59,823 nucleotides of DNA from an uncultured Hyphomicrobiales bacterium (GCA_903932535.1 CAIZGR010000222.1:1-59823), one strand, 5' to 3'; shown: positions 1-7,607, counted from the stretch's first letter. Program-made: numbers and translations. Notes: generated by a model not told the origin, from the letters alone.

Positions 1-447
1 CCCGTGTTCGTCGCAGCGGATTGGTTGCCCGTGTTCGTCGCAGCGGATCGGTTGCCCGTGTTCGTCGCAGCGGATTGGTTGCCCGTGTTCGTCGCAGCGG
101 ATTGGTAGCCCGTGTTCGTCGCAGCGGATTCGTTGCCCGTGCTCGTCGCAGCGGATTGGTTGCCCGTGTTCGTCGCAGCGGATCGGTAGCCCGTGTTCGT
201 CGCAGCGGATTGGTTGCCCGTGTTCGTCGCAGCGGATCGGTAGCCCGTGTTCGTCGCAGCGGATTGGTCGCCCGTGTTCGTCGCAGCGGATCGGTCGCCC
301 GTGTTCGTCGCAGCGGATTCGTCGCCCGTGTTCGTCGCAGCGGATCGGTCGCCCGTGTTCGTCGCAGCGGATCGGTCGCCCGTGCTCGTCGCAGCGGATT
401 GGTTGCCCGTGTTCGTCGCAGCGGATCGGTAGCCCGTGTTCGTCGTA
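1..447. repeat. 17 tandem copies of a 27-bp repeat
   Basis: Units begin CCCGTGTTCGTCGCAGCGGA every 27 bp from position 1 to 433; the last is partial. On the minus strand each unit encodes one nonapeptide of the DUF7666-like protein. Variation is confined mostly to two codons (N/Y/D and Q/R/E). The array continues past the left edge. There are no unique spacers, so it is not a CRISPR array. Confidence 0.95.
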
Positions 448-851
448 GTTTGCGGAATAGTTTTGTCAATTCGAGACAAGACCCAATCAATTGCGCGTTT
501 TGTCAAATCGCCAAGCGACAATTCCGCATTGATTGTGATTTTAGCTGACGCAAGTTTGTCGCCACGCGCGTGCGTCGCGCCGGCTTGCGATACCAGCGCA
601 AATCGCGAGGTCGTCGGGTAATATTCAAAAACCGAAAACGGGTGTTCGCTCTCGGGGCAAGCGTGAAAGCCGTTCGCGCACGTTTCGATGCGTCCACTGA
701 CCTCGTAGCTTTTGCCGATCTCGAACTTGTAGCCACGGCAGGAAAGATCGGCGTCAAACGCTTTGATTGATTGAACGACGGGCTCTGAGGCAGGTTCAGG
801 TTTGGCGATCTTCTCATTCGCCGTCGCTTTCTTGGTTGCCGCTTTCGCCAT
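1..851 (-). CDS. DUF7666-like protein with ATNTG nonapeptide repeats (3' end beyond the window)
   Basis: Translating the complement from ATG at 851 gives an open frame to the left edge, so only the N-terminal part is present. A GGAG stands 9 bases before the ATG. The first ~135 residues have the pattern I associate with DUF7666: 'AFDADLSCRGYKFEIGKSY', then 'CANGFHACPESEHPFSVF', then 'TSRFALVSQAGATHARGDK' and 'ASAKITINAELSLGDLTKR'. After that come repeats of nine residues of the form [N/Y/D][Q/R/E]SAAT[N/S]TG. Such proteins occur in many phages; no function is established that I know of. All six frames through the repeat are open, but only this one continues into a recognisable domain. Confidence 0.85.
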   Translation of the reverse strand, partial: MAKAATKKATANEKIAKPEPASEPVVQSIKAFDADLSCRGYKFEIGKSYEVSGRIETCANGFHACPESEHPFSVFEYYPTTSRFALVSQAGATHARGDKLASAKITINAELSLGDLTKRAIDWVLSRIDKTIPQTTTNTGYRSAATNTGNQSAATSTGDRSAATNTGDRSAATNTGDESAATNTGDRSAATNTGDQSAATNTGYRSAATNTGNQSAATNTGYRSAATNTGNQSAATSTGNESAATNTGYQSAATNTGNQSAATNTGNRSAATNTGNQSAATNT

Positions 852-902
852 CGCCTCTACTCCGTTCCGAATTGTTGATTGTTGGCGTTACGATTGAGCG
901 GC

Positions 903-1493
903 TCAAGCTGCAACCGGCCGGCCGCGCATCGCCCGCGCAGCCTTCGCGTTCCGAATGACCGCGGCGCCGGCGTCGTTGAGCGGAACCAGCGTCGTGATGA
1001 ACGTGTCGATGTGAGCCGAAATCAGCGCGTCGAAGACCGTCGCGGTCGAGTCCTCGTCGCAAAGCCGATTGACCCCGTTGTTTATCATCGGGACGAAAGC
1101 GTTCTTCGGGCTCTTGCGGTAGGAGTCCCAGACCGCCGGGCGGCCAGCGGCGAGCGCGTCGACCGCTTCCTCGCGGCTCGTCACGCTGCAACATTCGGTC
1201 CCAAGTTCGAGCATCTTGGCGTCGAAGAATTCAGCCGACGCGCGGATTTTCTCGGGCAGGTCGTTCCAAGCGTAGCGCTCGGCGTCCGCGAGATTGCGCA
1301 TCTGCTCGCCGACCTCACGAAGCTCGGCGAACGTCAGCCGGCCAACGGCGCCAGGGCGCAGGTAGCGGCGGCGGAAGCTGTTCTCGAAGCGATTGCGGAG
1401 ATGGCGAATCATTTTCACGCAGGCGCGGAAGTTGATTTGGCAGGAGGGGGTGGTGAAAGTGCGGGGGGCGGGGAGGCGGAGGGGGGTGGGCAT
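903..1493 (-). CDS. hypothetical protein, 196 aa
   Basis: The ATG at 1493 is preceded by CGGAG seven bases upstream, which favours it over the longer frame beginning near 1646. A later ATG at 1411 is also possible. The protein starts basic (about residues 1-50, rich in Arg and Pro) and continues as a helical, soluble-looking protein without signal peptide or membrane segment. I do not recognise a family. It reads away from a cluster of palindromes (1527-1604) that resemble those in front of the phage repressor, so it may be under lysogenic control. Confidence 0.6.
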   Translation of the reverse strand: MPTPLRLPAPRTFTTPSCQINFRACVKMIRHLRNRFENSFRRRYLRPGAVGRLTFAELREVGEQMRNLADAERYAWNDLPEKIRASAEFFDAKMLELGTECCSVTSREEAVDALAAGRPAVWDSYRKSPKNAFVPMINNGVNRLCDEDSTATVFDALISAHIDTFITTLVPLNDAGAAVIRNAKAARAMRGRPVAA

Positions 1494-1526
1494 TGAAGGG
1501 CTCCGAGGGTGGATGAAGCCATCATA

Positions 1527-1604
1527 CCCAATTTGGGCGAACGCGCAAGCCAAAATGGGCAATCTCGGAAAATAATTTCGACCGATTGCCCAAACCGGGT
1601 TTGG
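1527..1604. promoter_or_regulatory. three operator-like palindromes in front of the 903-1493 gene
   Basis: CCCAATTTGGG lies at 1527-1537 and is identical to the 11-mer at 2707-2717 in the repressor/Cro control region. TGGGCAATC (1556-1564) and GATTGCCCA (1584-1592) form a perfect inverted repeat with a 19-base spacer. CCAAAC-CGG-GTTTGG is a perfect palindrome at 1590-1604. All lie within 115 bp of the ATG at 1493. Binding by the phage repressor is inferred from motif sharing. Confidence 0.55.
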
Positions 1605-2098
1605 TTGAAAAATCCTCCCCCGCGTGTGACGCGCGCGGGAACCCACTAAGGATCGCGCGCGCGGGTTTAGTTGGTATCTATCCTATAGCGTCCGAGAGAA
1701 CCGAAGCGTCCGAAACAGGCGGTGACGGGAAATCAACCCGGCCGGCTCGCGCGATAGCGCGCAAGCGCCGCAAGACCTCGGTCCGGGCCAATGCCCGGCC
1801 CGGTGTCTTTTGCCGCCTGCCTGTTTTTTCGGATGCGGCCATTTCGAACAGCGGCGCCAAGTTCGGAAACAGTTGCGCGGCAAGTTTTGTTTGGCGCTGC
1901 CTTTGGCGCGCAACGAACCGCGATTTTCGATTTATCTTTGATGTTTACGAACCGTTGGAAAGAGTTCTGTACGCGGGCGCGGCGCAAAATCCGCGAGGGC
2001 GCGCGAGCGCGGCGAATCGGCCGCGAGCGCAAAGCTCAGCCATAACCGCAACCTTTCTGCGGATTTTTGTTGATTCCCAATGGCTTGCTTGTGCGGCA

Positions 2099-2156
2099 AT
2101 TCCGCAATACGAATGTGTGACTATTGCCTATTGCGGAATGTAACGGCTTTGTTACA
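2099..2156. repeat. two inverted repeats downstream of the repressor gene
   Basis: ATTCCGCAATA (2099-2109) pairs perfectly with TATTGCGGAAT (2129-2139). Immediately after, TGTAAC (2139-2144) pairs with GTTACA (2151-2156). They sit about 45 bp beyond the stop of the minus-strand repressor. There is no T-run to make the first a classic terminator. A protein site or recombination site is possible. Confidence 0.5.
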
Positions 2157-2200
2157 ATAAGCTGGGCCGAATATTTTGGTACGCATGGTGGCAGTAGATA

Positions 2201-2644
2201 CTATGTGCCTTGACGATTTTCTGGACGCAACCCAGATTTGGCGAGATCAGCTATTGCTTCGGCTTTCGCACGAAGCTGCTCCCGATCAATTGGACGTTTC
2301 TCGCCTTTTCGCATCTGAACAACTTGTTCAAGCGCTTCAATCCATTGCATCGCCCCCTCGACTTCTGAAAACGATTCCACGAAATAGGCGCAGGCGAGTT
2401 TCAGCCGCTCGAAGTCGTCGGGGGTGATGTCGCCGCCGGCTTTCCCGCCTGGCGGTTCGACACCGAGAACCTCTCGCTCCGACGCCGAGAAAACCGACAT
2501 CGCAGACCGAATGTAATTTTCCGAAAGTTTTCGCGCGCCGCCTTCGATTTTTGTGAAGCCGCTTTTTGACAGGCCCATTGCGGACGCCGCCTGCTCTTGG
2601 GTAAGCCCCGCGCGCATTCGAAGCGCTCTGATCCCGTTTTTCAT
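2201..2644 (-). CDS. HTH (Cro/C1-type) phage repressor
   Basis: A 147-aa protein with an N-terminal helix-turn-helix at about residues 5-58: 'LRMRAGLTQEQAASAMGLS' then 'GFTKIEGGARKLSENYI', the Cro/C1 (HTH_3) pattern. The rest is helical and acidic/basic, with no visible S24 peptidase motif, so induction by RecA self-cleavage is not expected. I chose ATG 2644; a TTG two codons earlier is possible. It is transcribed away from the Cro-like gene at 2731 across an 86-bp region with three palindromes. One palindrome (2645-2659) abuts the start codon, suggesting autoregulation. Confidence 0.85.
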   Translation of the reverse strand: MKNGIRALRMRAGLTQEQAASAMGLSKSGFTKIEGGARKLSENYIRSAMSVFSASEREVLGVEPPGGKAGGDITPDDFERLKLACAYFVESFSEVEGAMQWIEALEQVVQMRKGEKRPIDREQLRAKAEAIADLAKSGLRPENRQGT

Positions 2645-2720
2645 GGGCAAAGGTTGCCCGAAACAAAAAGATTCCGCGCCTCCCGATTTGGGAACTTGCG
2701 AAGTTGCCCAATTTGGGTTA
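2645..2720. promoter_or_regulatory. divergent control region with three operator-like palindromes
   Basis: GGGCAA-AGG-TTGCCC at 2645-2659, TCCC-GATTT-GGGA at 2681-2693 and CCCAATTTGGG at 2707-2717, spaced 20-36 bp between the repressor and the Cro-like gene. A possible rightward promoter is TTGCGA (2696-2701), 16 bp, TTATCG (2718-2723), which would overlap the last site and give a nearly leaderless message for the ATG at 2731. Binding is inferred. Confidence 0.6.
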
Positions 2721-2730
2721 TCGAGTGGTT

Positions 2731-2976
2731 ATGACCCTTGCCCAATACATGGACGCGCTGAATCTCGACGACGCCGAATTCGCGGCGCGACTGCTGGAAC
2801 GTTACCAGTTGGGAAAGTCATGGGTGACAGCCTCCGGCGTTCGCAAGTGGCGCAAGGGCGAAAGGCTCCCCTCTCGCACCAATCTTGATCGGTTGTACGA
2901 GTTCACGAACGGTCTCGTGACCGCGAATGACTTCACAGGCAAAGGCCCCCGCCCGATGGTTGAGGCCGCGGAATGA
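2731..2976 (+). CDS. small Cro-like HTH protein
   Basis: 81 aa from ATG 2731 (a TTG at 2704 would lie inside an operator-like palindrome; ATG 2749 is another option). The segment 'AEFAARLLERYQLGKSWVT' followed by 'SGVRKWRKGERLPSRTNLD' reads as a helix-turn-helix whose recognition helix ends in the W-R-K-G-E-R-L-P turn common in Xre/Cro proteins. It is the first gene of the rightward block, divergent from the repressor. Its stop overlaps the next start in ATGA. An antirepressor/Cro role is inferred from position. Confidence 0.75.
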   Translation: MTLAQYMDALNLDDAEFAARLLERYQLGKSWVTASGVRKWRKGERLPSRTNLDRLYEFTNGLVTANDFTGKGPRPMVEAAE

Positions 2977-3419
2977 GCGAGTTTGTCTACCTCGTTGAGG
3001 CCGAGAACGGCCTCATAAAAATCGGCAGATCGCAAGACCCATGCCGTCGTTTCCAGACACTCAGCACGCAGGCGCCGATTCTCACGCGCCTTATCGCTTA
3101 TTTCCCAGGCTGGATTGAGGAAGAGCGCGCGCTTCACGTTGAATGCGCGACGCAAAGAGCATGGGGCGAGTGGTTTCGCAACGTTGGCCCTGTCACGCGG
3201 TTGGTTGAGTCTCGCTGGGGACAGGGCGTTGGGGCGGTAAGGCCGTGGGGGTTTACGACGCCCGAACGGAGCCACGCCGAGGCCATGAAGGGTCAGGCCA
3301 TAAAAATGCGAGCGCATTGGGCAAATCCTGTTCGTCGATCCGCTTTTCTGACGGCTCTTGGCAGGCAACCGATTGCAGTCGCGTCGAAGCCTTCCCAGCA
3401 ACCAAATCCCTCTGCCTGA
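2973..3419 (+). CDS. GIY-YIG / T5orf172-type nuclease-like protein
   Basis: 148 aa. The start 'FVYLVEAENGLIKIGRS' with 'CRRFQTLSTQAP' matches the N-terminal core of the T5orf172/MUG113 branch of the GIY-YIG fold, where Y-L-V and K-I-G replace the two signature tripeptides. A conserved R and a later E ('EEERALH') are in plausible catalytic positions. Phages carry many such proteins, as nucleases or as DNA-binding modules of unknown role. The last ~50 residues are basic and low in pattern. Confidence 0.7.
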   Translation: MSEFVYLVEAENGLIKIGRSQDPCRRFQTLSTQAPILTRLIAYFPGWIEEERALHVECATQRAWGEWFRNVGPVTRLVESRWGQGVGAVRPWGFTTPERSHAEAMKGQAIKMRAHWANPVRRSAFLTALGRQPIAVASKPSQQPNPSA

Positions 3420-3474
3420 CCTGACCCTTCGAGGCGAACCCATCGTGTAGCTTGTAGACCCAGGAGCGTTGCCG

Positions 3475-3915
3475 ATGAGCGAAATTACGTTGGACCCTCG
3501 CGCAGAAGCGGCATCTATCCTGCTCGCAATTGCACCGTCCGCGCGCTCGAAAGGCGAACGTCGTTACCGCGCTTGGATAAAGTTGCAGCGTTTCTTTTCG
3601 TTCCACCGCGTTTGTGAAATCGACCGTCAGTCGTCGCGCATCGTCCTGACTGCCGAAGAGATGAAGCTGTTGCGCGAGGCCGCAAAAACCGGAGGGGCAA
3701 GTGAACGGGGCATGGCTGAACGCATCGAACGACTCGAAGCCGAGCTTCAAGAGGTTCGTGAATTTCGCGCGCGAATGGAGGCAACGCTTGTGGGCGTGGA
3801 GGGCGGACAGGGCGGACAGAAAAGCCCAGGCCGCAATCAACAATTTCCGGGCGCTTCTCATGAAGTCGTCGAAGCACGGCGGCTTGGCTCCGGCGCCGAA
3901 GGGCGGGGAGATTGA
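3475..3915 (+). CDS. hypothetical protein with C-terminal coiled coil
   Basis: 146 aa from ATG 3475, with CAGGAG nine bases upstream. Residues ~15-60 are basic; residues ~78-105 ('MAERIERLEAELQEVREFR') form a short coiled coil. The last ~35 residues are Gly/Gln-rich and less protein-like. A second frame with a strong ribosome site (3701-3925) overlaps that part, so one of the two C-termini may not be real. No family recognised. Confidence 0.55.
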   Translation: MSEITLDPRAEAASILLAIAPSARSKGERRYRAWIKLQRFFSFHRVCEIDRQSSRIVLTAEEMKLLREAAKTGGASERGMAERIERLEAELQEVREFRARMEATLVGVEGGQGGQKSPGRNQQFPGASHEVVEARRLGSGAEGRGD

Positions 3916-3925
3916 CGGTGACTGA
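3701..3925 (+). CDS. possible nested small gene, 74 aa
   Basis: GTG at 3701 follows GGAGG by five bases, an excellent ribosome site inside the preceding gene. The protein is Trp/Arg-rich near the middle ('REWRQRLWAWRADRADRK') and ends in a natural-looking 'LAPAPKGGEIDGD'. Its stop overlaps the GTG start of the GcrA-like gene by eight bases, as is usual in this operon. It could be a real overlapping gene or a shadow. Confidence 0.4.
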   Translation: MNGAWLNASNDSKPSFKRFVNFAREWRQRLWAWRADRADRKAQAAINNFRALLMKSSKHGGLAPAPKGGEIDGD

Positions 3926-5606
3926 CTCTCCCATCGGCACAAGCCCGAGCGATTCCGACTTCGTTTGGACGGAGGCTCGCGAGGTCGAAGTCATGGACCG
4001 TTGGTCACGAGGCCAGAGCGCGCGCGAGATTGCGGAGGCGATTGGCTGCGGGCTGAACCGAAACAAGGTCATCGGGAAAGTCCACCGCCTACAGGCGAAA
4101 CAGACAAAGGCCGATATTGCGGAGCGCGCGGTGCTTCGTGCTGAGCGGGTGAAAGCTTTGGCTCCGCCGGTGGCGCCGAAGGAAAAGACCCCGGAGCGTG
4201 AGGCGGAATTGGCGCTTGCTCGGGAAGTGCTTCGGGCCGCCGTGGTCCCGCCTGCCCCTTCTGAACCCTCTTGCAAGCTCGTGGGCGACGCTTCAGCGCC
4301 CGCGGTCTCCATGACCTTGGACGCCGGCCCGAAGGGCAAGAAAGCGCCGGCAACTTCTCCCCGTGCTCCGAAAAAGCCCCATGTCCCCATCTTGGCTTCG
4401 CTGGATGGGACGCCTTTTCCGCGCGTCAAGCTTTCGGCGGAGGGTGTGCGTAAGCTCTACTGCTCGTGGCCGGAAAGCGAGCGGCTCGCGCTTCGCGGGG
4501 TTTCGTTTGGCCTCGTTCGCAGAGATTGCTTGCGCGTCAGGTGGGACCACAAGCGCACATCCGAGACGTGTCACAGCGGCTTCATCGAGTTCGTCAGCGA
4601 CGAACCCGCTATCACGAATCGCACGACCGAAGGGGTAATAGTCCAGCCTCTTCCGGTCGCGCCAACCCCAGACGCCGGCCCTGGGCGCGATGATGCGCCG
4701 GCAACAATCAACTTCCCCGTCCATCCCGAATCCGCCTTCCCCCGCCAGGACAGAATCGTCGCTGGCCTGATGGACGGCCCGTTCACCACGACCGCTCTTG
4801 CTCGTCGGCTCGGGCTCGCCGCGGTGAATATTCATCGGGGGCTGCAAGCCCTTCAGACGAAGGGCTTCGTCTCCCGCACTGGCGAGGTCGAGACCGTCAG
4901 CAAGGGGCAGAAGGCTTACCTCTGGTCCCTCACCGCCGCCGGCCGCGCATACACGCCGACGCTGCTTCCTAAGAAGGTCGAAAAGGTCGAGGCGCCGAAG
5001 CCGGTCATCTTCTGGCCGCTGGGCGCAAATCGCCAGGTCGCCGTTCTCTCGGCGATGAGGCAGGGGTTCGTTACATCCTCGGAGATAGCGGCGGCCTTCG
5101 ACCTTCTGAGCCGCGATATCAACCGCAGCCTCGAACAGCTTCAGGTCAAGGGCCTCGTGCGCAGGACGGAAGAAACCGTCATCGTCGCGCATGGGCAGAA
5201 GGGCTTCATTTGGGCTCTGACCCCGGCTGGGAGGACGTGTGACCTTTCCCGCCCTTCCTCGCCGATGGGACGGCCCGTGGGCGCGAGTTTGCCCAAGCCG
5301 GCTACGGTTGCGGCGGGAGAGTCCCCGAAGCCGTCCTTGGCCGTTGTGGCGCGGTCTGAGCCCGCTGTTCCCGTCGAGCCGCCGCCCTTGCTTGAGCCGG
5401 ATCCGGTAGACTTCTTCGCCCACCTGCGCTTCGCCCCTCCGAGTGACCGCTCGGCCGAACTTCGATGCCGAGCCCCGAACTGTAGCGGCGCCTCGGTAGG
5501 CCGGTCGCTTTGGTGTTCGTTCCATCACGACCGGATGGTCTCGAAGCCTCACTCCCGTTCCAAACAAGAGCCTCGCCCCCGCGAGAAACTAGCGCGCTAT
5601 CAGTAA
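3918..5606 (+). CDS. gcrA: large GcrA-like cell-cycle regulator with two internal winged-helix repeats
   Basis: 562 aa from GTG 3918 (GGGGAG seven bases upstream). Residues ~17-60 carry the GcrA DNA-binding pattern: 'WTEAREVEVMDRWSRGQSA', then 'IAEAIGCGLNRNKVIGKVH' and R-L. Host GcrA proteins are about 170 aa, bind sigma70 and DNA methylated at GANTC, and activate cell-cycle genes. Here the middle is greatly expanded. Residues ~276-344 and ~370-439 are two related winged helices ('ALARRLGLAAVNIHRGLQAL' and 'EIAAAFDLLSRDINRSLEQL', each ending in an A-G-R turn). The C-terminus (~516-539) has C-R-A-P-N-C ... W-C-S-F-H-H, resembling the Cys/His tail of GcrA. The ends are recognisable; the insertion is unusual. 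Confidence 0.8.
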   Translation: MTDSPIGTSPSDSDFVWTEAREVEVMDRWSRGQSAREIAEAIGCGLNRNKVIGKVHRLQAKQTKADIAERAVLRAERVKALAPPVAPKEKTPEREAELALAREVLRAAVVPPAPSEPSCKLVGDASAPAVSMTLDAGPKGKKAPATSPRAPKKPHVPILASLDGTPFPRVKLSAEGVRKLYCSWPESERLALRGVSFGLVRRDCLRVRWDHKRTSETCHSGFIEFVSDEPAITNRTTEGVIVQPLPVAPTPDAGPGRDDAPATINFPVHPESAFPRQDRIVAGLMDGPFTTTALARRLGLAAVNIHRGLQALQTKGFVSRTGEVETVSKGQKAYLWSLTAAGRAYTPTLLPKKVEKVEAPKPVIFWPLGANRQVAVLSAMRQGFVTSSEIAAAFDLLSRDINRSLEQLQVKGLVRRTEETVIVAHGQKGFIWALTPAGRTCDLSRPSSPMGRPVGASLPKPATVAAGESPKPSLAVVARSEPAVPVEPPPLLEPDPVDFFAHLRFAPPSDRSAELRCRAPNCSGASVGRSLWCSFHHDRMVSKPHSRSKQEPRPREKLARYQ

Positions 5607-5623
5607 ACTGAAAGGTTGACTCC

Positions 5624-6226
5624 ATGTCTGATGTTTCCAACGGCATCGACGCCGAACTGGCGGAAAAATATCTCAAACTTGACGACGAAAGCACCGCGCG
5701 TCTGCTCGAATTGCAGATGGAATACATGAGCGAGTGTCGCGATGTCCGCGAGGAAATCAAGCGCCATTTCAAATCCGCAGTCGCCGAAGGAATGCCGGAG
5801 GACGGCTGGCGGGTCTATCTCAAAGAGCATCGCATCAAGGCGAAGGCCGCCAAGCAAATCGAGAACCTCTACGCGGATGAAGACGACGGCGAGGTCAAGG
5901 AAACCGCCGGCATGATTCGCGAGGTGCTCGGCGCCGACTATGCGACCTTGCCCCTGGGCGATTTCGCCGTCTCGCGCGCTCCGGCCGACGACGAGGACAC
6001 CCCGCCCAAGCCCGCAAAGAAGCGCAAGGCCAGCAAGGGTGAGAAGGTCGACACGAGCGCCGCCTCCAAGGCCGACGCACTGAATGTCGGGGATGACGAC
6101 GACAACGTGGTTGACCTCCGCGGAAATCGCCAGCGCGAAAAAGAAGCGCTGCGCAAGGCGGAGGCGGCGGAGCGGCTCAAGGGCATGAAGAAACTCGACG
6201 ACGAGACATCGCCGGTTATCAACTGA
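5624..6226 (+). CDS. hypothetical charged protein, 200 aa
   Basis: An N-terminal helical region ('LLELQMEYMSECRDVREEIK') is followed by a basic stretch with 'YLKEHRIKAKAAKQIENLY', an acidic linker, a Lys-rich patch near residue 130 and a second charged helix at the end. The helical core is faintly like the alphaproteobacterial DUF2312/GapR nucleoid proteins, but I cannot support that assignment. It directly follows the GcrA-like gene and is probably co-transcribed. Confidence 0.6.
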   Translation: MSDVSNGIDAELAEKYLKLDDESTARLLELQMEYMSECRDVREEIKRHFKSAVAEGMPEDGWRVYLKEHRIKAKAAKQIENLYADEDDGEVKETAGMIREVLGADYATLPLGDFAVSRAPADDEDTPPKPAKKRKASKGEKVDTSAASKADALNVGDDDDNVVDLRGNRQREKEALRKAEAAERLKGMKKLDDETSPVIN

Positions 6227-6252
6227 GCCTCCAACAGCAAGCGGTGATTGAA

Positions 6253-6513
6253 ATGGAAAAGTCGACCGTATTCACGATGCCTTGGGAAGAGCCTCTTCTC
6301 CCGCGCTGCGAGTGGAGCCTTCGGCGGTGGGCCATCCTGCTTCACAAGGGGTCTGCGATTTTCCACCGTGTCCCCGGCGCCAAGCGCGACAAAGGCCAGC
6401 GCCCGGTTCCGTCCCACCGCCTGATTCCAATCGACCGCACGCGATATCCCTACCACGTCATGCGGGGGATTCGCGCCACGCCTTTGAATTTCCGCGGCGA
6501 AGTTCGTCGCTGA
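6253..6513 (+). CDS. small basic hypothetical protein
   Basis: 86 aa from ATG 6253 (GTG 6244 also possible). It contains several Trp, Arg and Pro residues ('WSLRRWAILLHKGSAIFHRV') and ends 'TPLNFRGEVRR'. No clear ribosome site and no family recognised. It fills a gap between two well-supported genes in the same direction. Confidence 0.5.
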   Translation: MEKSTVFTMPWEEPLLPRCEWSLRRWAILLHKGSAIFHRVPGAKRDKGQRPVPSHRLIPIDRTRYPYHVMRGIRATPLNFRGEVRR

Positions 6514-6582
6514 CGCTCTAACGCGGCGCGCGGCGGCGAGCCTCGCGCTTTTCAATCAATATCAAACGTCGGGCGGGCAGTC

Positions 6583-7224
6583 TTGAGCGAAGCGCCAATG
6601 ATATACGGCATCGACATTTCGAAGGCGCGCACCGGCTTGGCGGTCGGCCGCGCCGGGGAGACGCCGAAGACCGTTTCCATCGTCGGCGCCAAGCTTGATG
6701 TCGAAATCGTCGCGGTGAAGCTGTTTTGCTATCTCCGCGACCGCGTGAAATTGGACCGGCCCGACTTGCTGGTTTGGGAGGCGGGCCTGAACCCCGCCGC
6801 GTTCACGCCCGAGGTCAATTTCGAGGAAAAGACGGTTCGAAACAAGCGCGGCATCCAGTCCATGCTTGATTTGGTCGAGATGATTTCCGCTGTAAAGTTG
6901 TTCTGCAATCTGGCGTCGATTGAAACGCGCCGCGTCTACCCTTCGACGATTCGCAAGGAATTCCTCGGCAACGGACGGCTTCACCGCGACGTAGCGAAAA
7001 AGAGCGTGGTCGCGATGTGCGGCTTGCTGAATTGGCCGGTCAACAACGATGACGAAGCCGACGCCGCGAGCCTGTGGCACTACGGCGTTTGTTTGAAGGC
7101 TCCACGCCTCGCAAAGCCAATCCTTCCCTCGATGCACGCCCGCGTCGCTACGATGGTGGCGGGTAGTGGCTCAGCGTCCTCCGGCCTCCTCCGCGCGCCT
7201 ATCGACGACGAGGTGCCACTATGA
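6583..7224 (+). CDS. RuvC-like Holliday junction resolvase
   Basis: 213 aa from TTG 6583, or 208 aa from ATG 6598. The RNase-H-like RuvC fold shows as 'YGIDISKARTGLAVG' (first Asp), 'DLLVWEAG' (Glu) and 'DDEADAASLWHYGV' (paired acidic residues before the last helix). Phage RuvC-type enzymes cut branched DNA before packaging. It sits among replication and DNA-modification genes, and its stop overlaps the next ATG. Confidence 0.8.
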   Translation: MSEAPMIYGIDISKARTGLAVGRAGETPKTVSIVGAKLDVEIVAVKLFCYLRDRVKLDRPDLLVWEAGLNPAAFTPEVNFEEKTVRNKRGIQSMLDLVEMISAVKLFCNLASIETRRVYPSTIRKEFLGNGRLHRDVAKKSVVAMCGLLNWPVNNDDEADAASLWHYGVCLKAPRLAKPILPSMHARVATMVAGSGSASSGLLRAPIDDEVPL

Positions 7225-7607
7225 CCCCTCCCGACCGCGAATTCATGGTCGACGCCAAGCAATCTCAGGCTCTCGCGGCTATTTGCTACGGCGTCCAAGA
7301 GGCCGCTGAGCGCCTCCGCCTTCGCAACGGCTCAATCTGTGACCCGAATATGTTCGCGACGCTCAAAGCCGCTGGCGTCATCTTGGAAAAGTTTCACTTC
7401 GGCCTCCTCGGGATTGCGCTGAAGATGAAGGACTCCAAGAGCAAATTTGGTCGAGACGTCGCGATGCCGGAGTGGGCGCTCAAGGTCATCGACAGCGGCA
7501 TCATCGAGTATCTCGAACAGACAGAAGGGTTGAAGCCGGTTCCGAAAACAGAGGCGGCTTCGGAAATCGAAACGAAGGGGGCGGACATTGAGCACACAGC
7601 AGCCTGA
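7221..7607 (+). CDS. hypothetical protein, 128 aa
   Basis: Start ATG 7221 overlaps the resolvase stop (ATGA). Mostly helical, with 'AICYGVQEAAERLRLR' near the N-terminus and an acidic tail. No signal peptide or membrane segment, and I do not recognise a family. The 3' end overlaps the next gene by about 20 bases. Confidence 0.6.
   Translation: MTPPDREFMVDAKQSQALAAICYGVQEAAERLRLRNGSICDPNMFATLKAAGVILEKFHFGLLGIALKMKDSKSKFGRDVAMPEWALKVIDSGIIEYLEQTEGLKPVPKTEAASEIETKGADIEHTAA

Larger units (their letters stand above)
1494..2200. other. gene-free stretch between two minus-strand genes
   Basis: About 700 bp without a convincing gene. Several frames stay open but their proteins are Arg/Ala/Ser-rich and look like GC-driven shadows. 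The right part (1527-1604, next to the 903-1493 gene) holds operator-like palindromes. The far end (2099-2156, just downstream of the repressor) holds two inverted repeats, ATTCCGCAATA/TATTGCGGAAT and TGTAAC/GTTACA. Confidence 0.6.

Noticed and set aside
1..447. CRISPR-like periodic repeat
   Set aside because: The 27-bp units are contiguous with no unique spacers and encode protein repeats on the minus strand.
21..548. Plus-strand frames through the repeat array (VARVRRSG and FVAADRSP repeats)
   Set aside because: A repeat unit divisible by three keeps all frames open; only the minus-strand frame joins a recognisable N-terminal domain and ribosome site.
1586..2143. 185-residue plus-strand frame
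   Set aside because: Arg/Ala/Ser-rich without domain pattern, covers the operator-like palindromes and the inverted repeats, no ribosome site.
4293..5567. 424-residue minus-strand frame
   Set aside because: Shadow of the GcrA-like gene; Arg/Gly-rich with no domain, and antisense to well-supported coding sequence.
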